Of a DNA stretch of 64,000 bases, positions 1-11,209 are shown one piece after another. A program made the position numbers and the translations under genes. Origin of the DNA: Anastrepha obliqua (taxonomy: Eukaryota; Arthropoda; Insecta; Diptera; Tephritidae); contig NC_072895.1 in the NCBI RefSeq assembly GCF_027943255.1, positions 24,340,001 through 24,404,000 on the forward strand, written 5' to 3'. Within the stretch, counting starts at the first letter, position 1. Each line of letters opens with the position of its first letter. The notes beneath the pieces are model-generated. The model was given only the letters and a program-made list of their open reading frames with translations. It was not told the origin of the DNA and did no database searches.

Positions 1-598
1 AAACTAAGCGTGAAAGTGCCGAATGGAAGGCCCCAGATGAGCTACCATCCAAAAAATTGCGTTTGAAGAAGTCAAAAATCAAGTTGATCCTAATTTTTTT
101 ACGATCCCAAGGGAATTGTCCACTAGAAGTGCGTGCCAACGGGCCAAACCGTCAATGCAATTTTCTATCTTGGCGTTTTGAAGCGTTTCTTGTATCGCAT
201 TCGTCGAATTCGACCTGAATACCACGAAGGAGGAAGCTGGCGCTTATTGCATGATAATTCACCATCACTCTTGTGACTGATTGTTCTTCTTGTGACTAGA
301 AATCGCATTTTAACCATCAATCACTCACCCTATTCGCCTGCTATGGCTCCCTGTGACTTCTATCTATCCGGAAAATTGCATTTGGCCATAAAAGGAAGAC
401 GTTTTGCGTCCGTAGAGGCCATCCAAAAAGCTTGTACCGACATCGTGAAGAGCATTCCGGTCAATGAGCTGAAATACTCTTTCGAAAAGCTTTTAGATCG
501 CGCAAAGCAATGTATAGAGGCCACTCGAAGTTATCAAAACAAAGCTCCTGTCGTTTCTATTTTAGCTCAATCTTGTTTTTTTTGGACTTCACCTTGTA
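1..598 (+). mobile_element. mariner DD34D element, 3' part, cut by window edge
   Basis: Broken reading frames give the C-terminal half of a mariner transposase: a stretch matching [11 protein letters not shown], then LLHDNSPS (second catalytic Asp region), HSPYSP-MAPCDFYL (third Asp region) and a C-terminal segment that is open at 292-606. The element ends in a terminal repeat reading TTTGGACTTCACCTTG just before 598. The same terminus and protein recur in the element at 35408-36733, which fixes the family and the end. Stops and frameshifts make it dead. It probably lies in the intron before the exon at 1284. Confidence 0.8.
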
Positions 599-1283
599 AT
601 TTGTAGCCTGTGAGACGAATGATTAGTGACAGAATAAGACTGATTTAAGTTTTGTGATCTAGGGTTAAAAAGCCACGTGTTATATCCTATACATCCAGTT
701 ATACTTGAATATTAGAAATTTGTTTAAACTTTTACAACTATGGTCTCGATTATTTCCTTTTAATAAGGTTGTCCCAACTATGAGGGTGGGACCATTTAAA
801 ATGTGACTAAATTTTTTCAAAGTCTTTGGCACCCTTGCCTGAAATTGGTGTTAGTCTCGCGGCGAAGGAGCATTTCTTAAGCACCAGTAGTTGTATATAA
901 CTCTGGAGCTCATTGAAGGCGATGTTTGCACATTAGATGATTTCTAATCCAGCATCACACTAGCCGATCACAAGCCCGCATGACCCCCATAATGCCCAGT
1001 AAGACTATTTTTTCGAATGCTTGGGCTTTCTCATACAATTTGCTTTTACTGCCATCTGCATTTACCTTCGCTACGTCGCTGATAAATTTGTAAATAAAAT
1101 TAAAAATAAATATATTTAATGCTAAGAAACGAACACTTGACTTAGATGTGCTTACTTAGCTCCCTTACAAAACAAAAACCATTTTCAATTTCATCAAAAT
1201 CTTCATCCGACTTTTTCACATAAAACAGTTAAAACAAAAACAAAACACATATGTATATATGTAATTTTCCACCTTTCGCGCAG
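599..1283. other. non-coding stretch, probably intron
   Basis: AT-rich sequence without a reading frame I can support. It ends in a pyrimidine-rich tract and TTTCGCGCAG, which serves as the acceptor of the exon starting at 1284. No repeat family was recognised. Confidence 0.4.
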
Positions 1284-1422
1284 CATGGGCGATGGCATCA
1301 GCTACCCAATACGCCACTTGGAGGAGGATGCCGAATCGTTGCTGGGCAACAGTGAGACGCGCATCGAAATGGAGGAGGACGTCTTTCCAGAGACGCGCTT
1401 CCACAGCTCATACATTCCATAG
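1284..1422 (+). CDS. terminal coding exon of an unrecognised gene
   Basis: A splice acceptor (TTTCGCGCAG) is followed by an open stretch of 45 codons ending in TAG at 1420-1422. One base (C, 1284) completes a codon from the previous exon, then the frame reads MGDGISYPIRHLEEDAESLL and on to a C-terminus FHSSYIP. Codons are GC-rich at third positions (CTG, GAG, GCC, AAC), unlike the AT-rich surroundings, which is what a real exon looks like here. The peptide is acidic with no transmembrane segment, so it would be a cytoplasmic tail if the parent is a membrane protein. Upstream exons must lie left of the window. I do not recognise the family. The opposite strand is also open for 62 codons (1216-1404), but lacks these coding signs. 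Confidence 0.55.
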
Positions 1423-2082
1423 TTGATAATTTCCGACGATAACGTGGCATCTTATTATATTTAGTTGATGGATGAGCGACGACGCTGCGTACTCCGAAAT
1501 TCGGAGTTCGTTGATTTCTTTGTTTCTTTATTTAAGAGGTTCCAAAGAAAAACATTTTTTTTTTTCGTACTTTTTCATTATTAGGTTTAAGATCACGTTA
1601 TGAAGCTGTCGAAAATTCAACGATAATGTGCAAAAAGTGTTATGGAGCGGAGTATTCCGAATATTTATACTTAAAAAAATTATATTATTATTAATTAAGT
1701 CTTGAGATCTTGTACCACTTATGATACAACTCTTTGCTAAGCCGGTAGCCCTGGGTTTGAGTGTGAAATATTTGTCATAATGCGAATTAAAAAGAAAAAA
1801 ATATTCATAATTCTAACTACAATAAGATTTATTATAAGTAAATATTTTGTATTATTTTCAGAGTATTCTGTAGTTTTTATGACATTTATAGCTCACAACT
1901 AACAGCCAATCCGGTAGTATCGCAGATGTTTTATAAACTCGACTGATGTATGGATAGAGATTTGAAATTTTATAATAAAATTAAAGCTTACAGTTTCGCA
2001 ATAATTTCCCGCTTAATTGAAAAAAATATATACATTATTTTTTCTCCACAAAAAAAAAAAAAATTAAAAATGAACAGCGAAT
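1423..2082. other. AT-rich stretch, possible 3' UTR
   Basis: Directly follows the stop codon of the exon ending at 1422 and contains homopolymer T and A runs. It may include the 3' untranslated region of that gene, but I could not place a polyadenylation site with confidence. No repeat or ORF recognised. Confidence 0.3.
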
Positions 2083-2086
2083 TTAA

Positions 2087-2842
2087 GGGGGGAGCCTGGT
2101 TTATAAGGTCAAAAAAATCAATTTTTTTTTTTTCGTTTTAAGCGATTCTTAATATATTTCAGAATATTCACACAAAGTTACAGAGCCTAATTCTCAATAT
2201 TTCCGTAGATACAAAGCCAAAGGTAGGCAAGCGTTAGGTAGTTACGCTGTGACCGGACAGCTATAGTACAAACTTTATCTTCTTTTCTCGACTTTTCATT
2301 TTTATGATTTCTTTGAATTGGCGTACATGAATGAAAAAAAACTAATGAACCTTTTGAAATGAATCATAGCTTGTTCCCTTCAGTACTAAATTCTCTTCTA
2401 TTTGAACTAACAAAATAGGTAAAAAAATTTTTTTCAAGATTTTCATACCAATTGAAGTGAATTTAAAAAAAAAAAAAAAAAATGCCTTTTTCTTTAAAAC
2501 CTCCAAAAAGTTGAAATTTTGGTATTTCTCTCAGTTTTCTTAGTTCATCTAGATTCTAGAATAAAAAATCATGATAATTAGAAATCCATTTGAATTTTTT
2601 ACTTTAGATAATAATTACGAGCTGTATCTTGTACGCCAGTTGGAAACTTCAGCGTTGCAGCGCTCAACTAATTTCTATATTAAACATTTTTTTAAACTTA
2701 TTTTAACCAGTACAAAAATTTTTTATACTTTTTAAATGTTCATTAAAAGATAGAAAAAACTTTGCAGTGCTAAATTAATTTTTTCCTTAAAAAAAAAAAT
2801 TGCAAAGAGACGCAAATTTTAGACCTCATAAACCAGGCTCCC
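2087..2842. mobile_element. TTAA-flanked MITE (piggyBac-like), copy 1
   Basis: A 756-bp non-coding element with inverted ends: the left end reads GGGGGGAGCCTGGTTTATAA and the right end, read in reverse complement, GGGAGCCTGGTTTATGAGGT. Both ends are bounded by TTAA (2083-2086 and 2843-2846), the target duplication of the piggyBac superfamily. The interior is AT-rich with no transposase. The right TTAA is shared with the next element. Confidence 0.8.
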
Positions 2843-2846
2843 TTAA

Positions 2847-3399
2847 GGGAAAGTTCTAGCCCAAAGGCCCGAAAATGTGCATAATTTCATGATTTTTTTG
2901 AGAGTGCAAACATATTTTATTTTAAAAACTTTTGTGAAAACTTTTAAAAAGTTAACAAAAATTTGTCGAGTAAAAATAATACAAAATGCCAGCTCCAGCC
3001 CTCACTGATGACGGTCGTGCGCGGCGGTGGACTGCATGCGCGCGGAGCCCTCTGCAGCCAAGTGATCTAAAACGAAAAAACGAAAAAAAAAATCTGCAAA
3101 TAGATGAAGTTTGGTGGGCCTTATGAATTTCCGATTTTCAAAAAAACCCTTTTTAAAAAAAAAATGGAGACCCTTAGAAAAAAAAACCCTTTTTGGCCTC
3201 CTTTTATTTGTTTTAACGCTAAAAAAAACAATACTAAAAAATTTATTTCACAAAAAACGCTTCCTGAAGGCCCCCTAAATTGAATAATATTCAATTTGAG
3301 CCGCCAAACGTCGAAATCGGTGCAGTCGTTGAAGCGGAATCGCGCCCCGCGCGCAAAAACAAATGTGTTTCGAAGTCGTTTTTTGACTAGAACTTCCCC
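2847..3399. mobile_element. TTAA-type MITE, copy 2, abutting copy 1
   Basis: A 553-bp element with ends GGGAAAGTTCTAG on the left and, in reverse complement, GGGGAAGTTCTAG on the right. The left side uses the same TTAA (2843-2846) that ends the preceding MITE. The right side is TTAG (3400-3403), a one-base decay of TTAA. The interior holds a GC-rich patch around 2990-3060 and no ORF. It is a second non-autonomous family with piggyBac-type insertion. Confidence 0.7.
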
Positions 3400-3403
3400 T
3401 TAG

Positions 3404-4076
3404 GGGGAAATCAGTCATACGAGTATTTGTAATGGTATTTTTTGTTTTTTCATTATAAATAATATTCTACTAATTTTTAACTTTTATTGTATGTTTGCTC
3501 AAAAACAATAATTCTTTATAAGAGCTATTCACGGGGGATATGAGTTAGGTTTGACAAAAATGTCATACAAAACGGTCAACAGCGATTCGTTAAGGGCTAC
3601 TCAGATAAGTGAAGGCTTTCGCCTCATTTAAAATGATGTTTTCTGCGTGTTTATTTAAAAAGCGTGTAAAACGGAAAAGAACAAAGATTTTTAATTTTTG
3701 TTTTCAGTATTTTATTTTCTGATCCATTGTTTAAAAATACAAATTTTTTTTTTGGCCATACGATTTTCGTTCAAAAAGTTGTCAGTCTTTAAAAAATGGA
3801 TTGTTGCATACCGTTAGGCATCGCATACAAATAGAAAACTATTTCGGCACTGTTGCAGAGGAAGAATTTCCATTGTTTCACAGATCTTTTTTACATTATT
3901 CTTCACGCTAAGAAAATACAGGATTCGGACTGAGTTCTAAAAATTGCAATTTCTTTTTAAAGGCTGAATTTTTAAGAGCTATAGGAAAGTTTTTCAAAAA
4001 ACACACGTAAAATTCAGAAAAATACATGAAATTTTTATTTAAATCGATAGAACAGTCCATATAATTTCATGTTTAA
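3404..4076. other. no recognised feature
   Basis: AT-rich sequence with short homopolymers between a TTAA MITE and a DD41D mariner. It may include the degraded end of that mariner, whose terminal repeats I could not define. No gene seen. Confidence 0.3.
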
Positions 4077-5121
4077 AGATTATTTCATGCAAATGTTGAC
4101 CGCGACTGCGCTTCAAATGGTCCATCCGCTTAGTCCAATTTTGGCACACTCTTTCCAATGTTTCGGCCGGTATCTCACATATAAATTGTTGTCTTCCAAT
4201 GCGTTAATTGAAGCAGGCTTGTCTGAATAGACATGAGCTTTAACATAGCCCCACAAAAAATAATCCAAAGACGTTATATCGCACGATCTGGGTGGCCAAT
4301 TGACAGGTCCCGAACGTGAAATAAAATGTTCACCGAACTCGCCTCTCAACAAGTCTATTGTTATTGTCATGCAAGTCAAGCTCTTGCATTTTGGGCAAAA
4401 AAAAGTTAGATATCATTTCACGGTAGCTCTCAGCATTCCCAGTTACGTTACGATTTGCATCATCTTTGAAGAAGTACGGTCCAATGATACCTCCAGCCCA
4501 TAAACCGCACCAAACTGTGACCTTTTGTGGATACATTGGTAGCTCTTGCAATTCTTCTGGCTGATCTTCACTCCAAAATCGACAATTCTGCTTATTTACG
4601 TACCCATTGATCCAAAAATGAGCTTCGTCGCTGAACACAATTTTTCGATAGAAAAGTGGATCTTCGGCCAACTTTCCAAGAGCCCATTCGCCAAAAATTC
4701 TGCGATGCGGTAGGTCGTTCGGCTTCAATTCTTGCACCAGCTGTATTTTGAAAGGCTTCACACCTAAATCCTTTCGCAAAATTTTCCACGTTGTTGAGTA
4801 ACAGAGGCCCAATTGCTGCGAACGGCGACGGATCGATAATTGATGGCCATCATTAACACTGGCCGATACAGCTGCGTTATTTTCTTCAGTTCGCACTCTA
4901 CGTAAGCGTGTTGGTGGTTTGATGTCCAATAATGTAAATTTGGTTGTAAATTTAGTCACAAAAGCTCGAATAGCCGCTTCAGTGGGTCGATTAAACTGAC
5001 CATAAAATGGAAGAAGCGCGCGATAAACTTTCCTAACAGAACACGCATTTTTATAACAAAATTCGATGATTTGCAAGCGTTGTTCATTCGTAAGACGATG
5101 CATGATTAAATTATAGACCAA
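4077..5121 (-). mobile_element. DD41D mariner (rosa-like) transposase, frameshifted
   Basis: On the minus strand a 263-codon frame (5121-4330) covers the helix-turn-helix half (YKNACSVRKVYRALLPFYG, RRRSQQLGLCYSTTWKI) and the first catalytic Asp (IVFSDEAHF), followed by WCGLWAGGIIGPYFF. After ELDLHDN the frame breaks, and the rest continues in another frame (4379-4113) with NWPPRSCD and LDYFLWGYVK, the third Asp region. The second Asp region lies in the break and is lost. Sister copies with the same protein layout are at 26570-27837, 9041-10899, 39970-40869 and 48174-48706. It is a fairly long, recent-looking but inactive copy. Confidence 0.85.
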
Positions 5122-6620
5122 ACTGAAGATGTTTGACAGTGAAACAAAACACGAAACGTGCGTCAGCTGTTTAAACCAACTGTTTAAAAAGATAATAGCT
5201 AAAAAATCACCCGTTAGAAAACTGCTGCAATTTTGCCCCTACATACGTACATTTGTGATGATTTCTCTATTCTAATTGAATTAAAAATTGTTCCACTTCA
5301 AATTCAAAACTAGGCTTGCGCATACCTAGAGTTAAGCGGGAAATAAATGCGCTTTATTTTTCTAAGTAGCCTTTTTCTATATTGAAGCCTTTGGGTTATT
5401 TTTTACAGGCAATATTTACATATGTATGTATGTATAATACATATGTATGTATGTGTGTATGTAGCTTAGTGCCATCTAGTCGTTTCTAAACTAACTTTAA
5501 AATTTGTTTGCCTAATCCAACTATTAATAAACCGAAACCAAAAAGCCGTGAAGTAAAAGTATACACCAGTAGTTGTACTGACATAAGAGATTAGTAAGCT
5601 TTGTAAATACTAAGCAAAACGTAAGTGAAAAAAAAAATAAAAATTACACGCATACCTGCTATCGGCATAACTGTTTCGCACAACTGAAATTTGTAAACTT
5701 TTACTAAAACAAAATTGCAGCGCATATCTGCTATACCAAAAAAACAAATGTGCGTGTAGTGACTCGCGTTTTCTACTCAAGCCCAGTCCAACAATTTGTG
5801 TCGTAGCACATGAATGCGCGCTGCCTAGAAGTAGGCTAAATAGAATTAATTAACCAATTCGACTCATTTGAGATCACTTGAAAACTAGTCTACTATGAGT
5901 CTATCGACAGTGGTGTACACGAGTATAGCAAAACTTGTGCCGTTAAAGAGAAATATTTAATGTATGTAGATATGAATGTGTGTGTTTTTTGAACAGTATT
6001 CTCTTTGTAAAGGCGCAAAATAATTGAAATCTGAATGGGAGTAAGCAATTCAAAAACCAAGAACAAAAAAAAAAAAACAAAAAACAACAAAACAAAAACA
6101 AAAAGATAAAAACAAATACCAAACATTTGTAGCGAGAGCATTGTTTCCAAGTATTAAAATGTACTATATAAATCTAGTTCTAGAAGAAGAAGAAGATATA
6201 AATCTAGTTAAGTATACCAAGTATATAAATAATTAATTGATTAGTCGTTTGGTACGAAGATTTAAGATTGTTAATTTCTTAAAAATATATTTAGCTGAAA
6301 TACAAATCATATTACGTTTTATCTGCATGCAGATATTAGGATAAACTGAATTATATAGACAGACTTACGTAGATATGTAAGTATATCTAGTTTAAGGTAT
6401 ATAAGATTCCGATCGAAACATATAAATGTAAATGTTGATTACTTTGTGTAAGTGGAACAAACATACATACATACATAGATTGTACGAAAACTATATAAAT
6501 TTACATGCATGCATACGTACAATGCATAAATGTACATGGGTAAATGTGGACTATTAGCAATAAAGAACGAAAGTTTACATATAAAGAGAATTTTCTAGAT
6601 TTCAGCGGAGTTGAGAAAAG
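5122..6620. other. AT-rich stretch with simple repeats
   Basis: Contains a tetranucleotide microsatellite of the TATG/TACA type at about 5415-5464, an A-rich/AAC-rich run at 6060-6120, and a short GAA repeat near 6185. Frames in this region are short and low in complexity. I see no gene or transposon that I can name. Confidence 0.5.
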
Positions 6621-7184
6621 TAATAGGTCTATGGATAAGTTCGTGCGGTTTTACAACAGATGGCGTAACTTGATTATTATTCCATCGATCCACATTTCCA
6701 AACATTCATTGGAGAGCTACTGTCGTAAGGCACAAACGTCAGTATAAGTTTTTTATTTGAAGCGTAAACAACAATATTTTTACCACACTTGAAAATGTCG
6801 AATTTCGTGCCAAATAATGTGTTTTTGCGGGGAATTCTTCTTCATTATTTTAATATGAAGAAAAAAGCAGCCGAAAGTCATCGTATCTTGGTGGAAGTTT
6901 ATGGTGAGCATGCTCTAGCTGAGCGAACGTGCCAGAAGTGGTTTGCACGCTTTAAAAGTGGTGATTTTGGCTTGGAAAACGAAGAACGCGAGGGTGCGCC
7001 GCCAAAGTTCATGGATACCGAATTGGAGGAATTGCTCGATCAAGATCCGGCTCAAACGCAAGAAGAGGTTGCAAAAACTTTGGGAGTTGATCAATCAACC
7101 ATTTCCAAACGTTTAAAAGCCATGGGAATGATCCGAAATTCAAATTTCGAAAAAAACCGCACGAACTTATTCATAGTCCTATTA
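6621..7184 (+). mobile_element. internally deleted mariner with DNA-binding ORF
   Basis: Ends are inverted: the left reads TAATAGG then ATAAGTTCGTGCGGTTTT, the right is its reverse complement (ending CCTATTA at 7184), flanked by TA. The 564-bp element retains the untranslated lead and an intact frame starting at 6795 that runs into the right terminal repeat. The catalytic domain is missing entirely, so the deletion joined the end of the DNA-binding domain to the 3' terminus. Confidence 0.85.
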
Positions 7185-7202
7185 AGATTCAATGTTTGTT
7201 AA
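6789..7202 (+). CDS. mariner transposase N-terminal DNA-binding domain only
   Basis: An uninterrupted 137-codon frame. Residues about 10-60 form the first helix-turn-helix of mariner transposases (FNMKKKAAESHRILVEVYGE, CQKWFARFKSGDF), then the linker and the second helix-turn-helix (TQEEVAKTLGVDQSTISKRL). Translation then runs through a few residues of the terminal repeat and stops. None of the three catalytic Asp residues is encoded. ATG at 6795 (MSNFVPN) is the likelier start by comparison with mariner N-termini. A protein like this could bind the ends of its own family without cutting; whether it is expressed is unknown. Most copies nearby are broken, so an intact frame stands out. Confidence 0.6.
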   Translation: MKMSNFVPNNVFLRGILLHYFNMKKKAAESHRILVEVYGEHALAERTCQKWFARFKSGDFGLENEEREGAPPKFMDTELEELLDQDPAQTQEEVAKTLGVDQSTISKRLKAMGMIRNSNFEKNRTNLFIVLLRFNVC

Positions 7203-7219
7203 AATAACAAAAAAATATA

Positions 7220-9037
7220 AAGGGTGGTTAAATTTCAAGGGCCGATGTTGAATGTGAACCACACCTACTGTGAGCGTCAAAATAAAGTGTACAAAGCATT
7301 TTGTTATAATATGGATTTTATTTCAGTCTTTTATAACAAAACAATATATTTTAATTTCATGTTTTTTAAATTAGTATTTGATTCTCTACTAATTACTAGA
7401 AAACAACAAAAAAATAAATTACAACAACAAAAGTTGTAAGACAAAAACAAAATTTAGTGCATATTTTACGCGTCAAAATAAAGTGTGCAGCGTACATCAG
7501 TAGCATTTTAGCGATGTTGTACGGTAAAAAATACCGTTATATTTGCTTGTTTACTTTCCTTTTTCGATGCATTAAAACTTTTTTCATATTCTATTTTAAT
7601 TGGTTGCTATCGGTGGAGTGAAAAGTTTTTGTCTACAGTAAATTAAATTCTATTATTTATTTTTTTTAATAGTGGGTAAACAAACTTCGACTGATGTTAG
7701 AGAACTGGTATTAAAGCTTCGCAATAAAGGTAAAACCTTCCGTGAAATTGGGTTTATTGTCAACAGAAGGCATAATATTGTGAAAAAAATTGTTGACAAA
7801 TACAAAAAGGATCGGCAAAGTAGAAAATCGCCCAGGTGCAGGCCGTCCAAAAATTTTAAATGAGACTGAAGTAAGGTCTATAGGGCGTGATGTGAAGAAA
7901 AATCCCTTTAAAAGTGCGGTCAAGATATCACAAGAAGTTTCAACTGCATCAGATACTAGCGTAAGTGCCAGTACAATACATTGAGCGTTGCACGCAAATG
8001 GGTTACATGGTCATCTCCCATGAAAAAAGCCGCTAATATCGACAGTTAAGAAAAAAAAACGTCTTGATTATGCAAAAAAATGCGAAAATCGGGATGTTTC
8101 TTTCTGGAATAATGTCCTGTTTAGCGATGAAAGTAAGTTCGAGGTATTTGGGCAGAAAAAACCGGTTAAAGTCTGGAGAACCAAAAATAAAGAGTATGCC
8201 GACCAAAATTTGATAACCACAGTTAAGCACGGTGAGGGTTCGGTGATGGTGTGGGGATGTATGGCGGCAAGTGGAGTTGGCAATTTGGTTTTTATTGAAA
8301 GTACCATGAACAAAACAGATTATCTGAATATTTTACAAAATAATTTACTAACCAACAAGATAATGATCCCAAGCATACAGCAAAAATACCAAAAGAAGAA
8401 TGGCTTTATCGTACTCCTAAGACATTGGATCATCTTCCCCAGTCACTGAACTTAAACCCTATTGAACGTTTCTGGGAGCATTTAGACCACCAAATCCAGA
8501 AAAGGACAATCACCAATATGGAAATGCTGAAACTCGCTATAAAGGAAGAGTGGGATAAAATTTCATCTGACGTGACAAAAAAAACTAGTTGAGTCGATGC
8601 CCCGAAGACTGTCTTCCGTTATCAAAGCAAAAGGGTAATCAACAAAATACTAAATCGGTATTTGCAAAATATATCTTTGTACACTTTATTTTAACGCTCA
8701 CAGTAAACGTCAACCACACCGTTGGACTTCTTTCTTTGGGGTTATTTGAAAGAAAAGGTGTGCGACGATAGGCCAGCAACAATTCAAGAGCTAAAGGATG
8801 AGATAATTCGGCACATTAACGGCATAAAACCTCAATTGTGCTTCAGCGTCATCGAAAATTTGGACCATCGGATGGAGGTGAGTCGCCGAGGCCGCGGCGG
8901 CCATTTGGCCGATATTTTGTTCCATACGTAATTGAGCCGTACTAGTATTATCATAATAAAGAGAAATGACAATAATTTCCTAGGAAAATTGTATTTTATT
9001 CAAAATCAACACCGGCCCTTGAAACTTAACCACCCTT
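7220..9037 (+). mobile_element. DD41D element, internally deleted, split by a Tc1
   Basis: Left end AAGGGTGGTTAAATTTCAAG and right end (reverse complement) AAGGGTGGTTAAGTTTCAAG, with TA on both sides (7218-7219, 9038-9039). Compared with the full sister at 26570-27837, this copy keeps about 50 bases of the left end and the last third of the transposase (LDFFLWGYLKEKV to DILFHT, 8722-8931); the middle is deleted. A Tc1 element sits in it at 7268-8703. Removing that insertion restores the left sequence found in the sister copy. Confidence 0.9.
7268..8703 (+). mobile_element. Tc1-family transposon nested in DD41D element
   Basis: Ends CTGTGAGCGTCAAAATAAAG and, at the other side, its reverse complement, flanked by TA (7266-7267 and 8704-8705). 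Coding remnants in order: MGKQTSTDVRELVLKLRNKG (first helix-turn-helix, 7672), RPGAGRPKI (GRPR-like linker), a catalytic Asp region VLFSDESKFEVFG (8115-8150), VMVWGCMAASG, DNDPKHTA, then LNLNPIERFWEHL with the catalytic Glu. The spacing pattern is that of Tc1 DD34E transposases. Frameshifts at about 7860, 7984 and 8380 inactivate it. Confidence 0.9.
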
Positions 9038-9040
9038 TAT

Positions 9041-10899
9041 AAAGGGTTTTCCAATAAGAGGTGTTATTTTTATATTCACAGAAAAATGATATTTTTTAAT
9101 ATCAGGTCAGTCCATAAGTTCGTGCGTATTTTACCCATTAATTTCGCTTTTGTACGATTTTTGAATACAAAAAATTATTCGCGGAATATAACGGAACTAT
9201 TTACATTTTATATATTACATATATTGTGCATTCAACAAGTGATTTTAATCGCGGATAGAAAGAAGCACGTGTTGTTAAAAAATAAAATGGAATCTTCGAA
9301 CGTGTATAAGAGGCATATTTTGTATTTTTTTTTTTTTAAAGTGGTAAAAATGCAACAACTGCTGCTGCAGAAATAAACACTGTTCACGGAGAGGATACCG
9401 TGAGTGTAAGGACTGCGCAAAAGTGGTTTTCAAAAATCCGAAGTGGTAACTGCGCCGTGGAGGATGCCCCGCGCGCTGGTCGTCCTGAAGTCTTTAACTT
9501 CGACGCCTTGCTCGAACTCGGTGATGCTGAGCCAAATTTAACAGTCGATATGATAGCTCAGAGGTTAAATTCATCGCATGGAACAGTTCACAGGCACCTG
9601 GTTCAGTTTGGAAAAGTTTTCAAAGCTGCGAAAATGGGTTCCGCATAGACTTTTCGTCGCCAATCTACAGCAGAGAGTAAATGTTTGTTCTCAGCTGCTG
9701 CAACGGCTTGTAAATAAGAGTTTTTTGAAACGTATCGTTACTGGTGATAAAAAAAATGGGTCCTTTACAATAATCCTGTTCGCAAACGCCAATGATTAGA
9801 TAAAGATGAAACACAAGAACCGACCCCTAGAGATGGCCTTCACCCCAAGAAGATTCTCCTGTCTATTTGGTGGGATATGGCCGGTATTGTTTATTATGAA
9901 CTTCTGGAACCTAACCAGACGATAACTGCTGATTATTATTCCCATCAGCTATCAAACCTGAATGAGGCACTTAACAAAAATCGATGTCTTTAGAGATTAG
10001 ACGCAAAGTTTTGTTTCACCACGACAACGCAAGACCTCATACCACAAGGCAAACATTAGGCATGCTGAACGAGCTCGGATGGGAGATAATGCCACATCCA
10101 GCATACTCTCCGAATATTGTACCTTGTGATTATCACCTTTTCTGTGGACTTCAATCCCATATGAGTAACAAGAACTACTCCTCAAAAGAAGCTATAAAAA
10201 GGGATATCGAAGCGTATTTTGGCTCCAAGGACAAAACATTTTTTGAGCAGGGAATTAAAAATGTGCCTAAACGTTGGGAGGACATTGTAAATAATTAAGG
10301 AAAATATATTATTGACTAATAAATACTCCAAACATCTCTTTTATTAATTTTAAAACCACCTTTAAAAAACGCATGAACTTATGGACTGACCTGATATAAA
10401 TGATCGGATGTTTATCTCATTATAAAGAGGAAGGTATGCCGTTAATAGTGAAAAATAACATCAGGCAAATAACCACCACGACCACGCTTACAGGACAATA
10501 TCCTTCTCATGAAATTTTCCATAACCGAATTGCAAAGTGGCTGCCCTATGTCCTCGATAGCCTCACTAATTCCATCTTTGAGGTCTTGAACCGACACTGG
10601 GCTGTTGACGTAGGACTTCTCTTTCACGTGGCCCCAAAGAAAAAAGTCACAAGGTGTTAAATCACAAGATCTCGGTGGCTAATTGTGATCACCTCTACCT
10701 CTTCGAGAGATAACACGGTGCGGAAACTTTTCCCGTAAAAGATCAATGGTTTCGTTGCTTGTATGGCACGTAGCGCCGTCTTGTTGAAAATAAATGTTGT
10801 CCAGATCAATACCATCCAATTCCGGCCATGAAAAATCGTTAATCATCTCTCGATAGCGCAGCCCATTCACCAATAACACTTGTTATTGGAAAACCCTTT
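9041..10899 (-). mobile_element. DD41D element with nested mariner
   Basis: The left end AAAGGGTTTTCCAATAAGAG matches the reverse complement of the right end (TTATTGGAAAACCCTTT, ending 10899). It abuts the previous DD41D element. On the minus strand, 10879-10442 encodes only the C-terminal part: FQQDGATCHTS (second Asp), [15 protein letters not shown] (third Asp) and a C-terminus [13 protein letters not shown], in two frames. The N-terminal two thirds are deleted. An intact mariner-sized insertion (9102-10394) sits close to its left end. A sister copy without that insertion is at 48174-48706. Confidence 0.88.
9102..10394 (+). mobile_element. mariner DD34D, nested, degenerate
   Basis: Ends TCAGGTCAGTCCATAAGTTC and reverse complement on the right, flanked by TA (9100-9101, 10395-10396). 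1293 bp, the normal length for mariner. The transposase is recognisable across several frames: MSVRTAQKWFSKIRSGNC and ELGDAEPNLTVDMIAQRLN (DNA binding), GDKK in place of the usual GDE(T/K), WWDMAGIVYYELL, FHHDNARPHT (second Asp, 10016-10050) and YSPNIVPCDYHLF (third Asp region, 10105-10140). Multiple frameshifts; dead copy. The target site TTTTTTAATATAAATGATCG is seen uninterrupted at about 48213. Confidence 0.9.
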
Positions 10900-11209
10900 A
10901 CTTCTGAGCCACAAGCTCCAGCCACCGTTGCAGCAGTTTCACATCGAAAGTTTGAAGATATCTTTTGTGTTTTGTGCTTGTACTTCTTGGTTATTAACTA
11001 ATTTCAGAATGTATGTACATATACATACATACATGCACAGACGAAAGCAAGGAAAATATGTATGAAGAAAGCTGTGATTACCACAACAATACAATTTCTA
11101 ACGGAATGCTCTTCATCTGACAGCGATGATGAAATGGACAAAAATTATTGTGGACAAAATAAAATCATGTGCTGCTAAGCTCGTTATTTTTGCATTTTAT
11201 AGGTAGGTA
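10900..11209. other. no recognised feature
   Basis: A short stretch between transposons. A frame at 11062-11180 is rich in Ser/Asp/Glu and might be a transposase N-terminal scrap, but I cannot name it. Confidence 0.25.
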
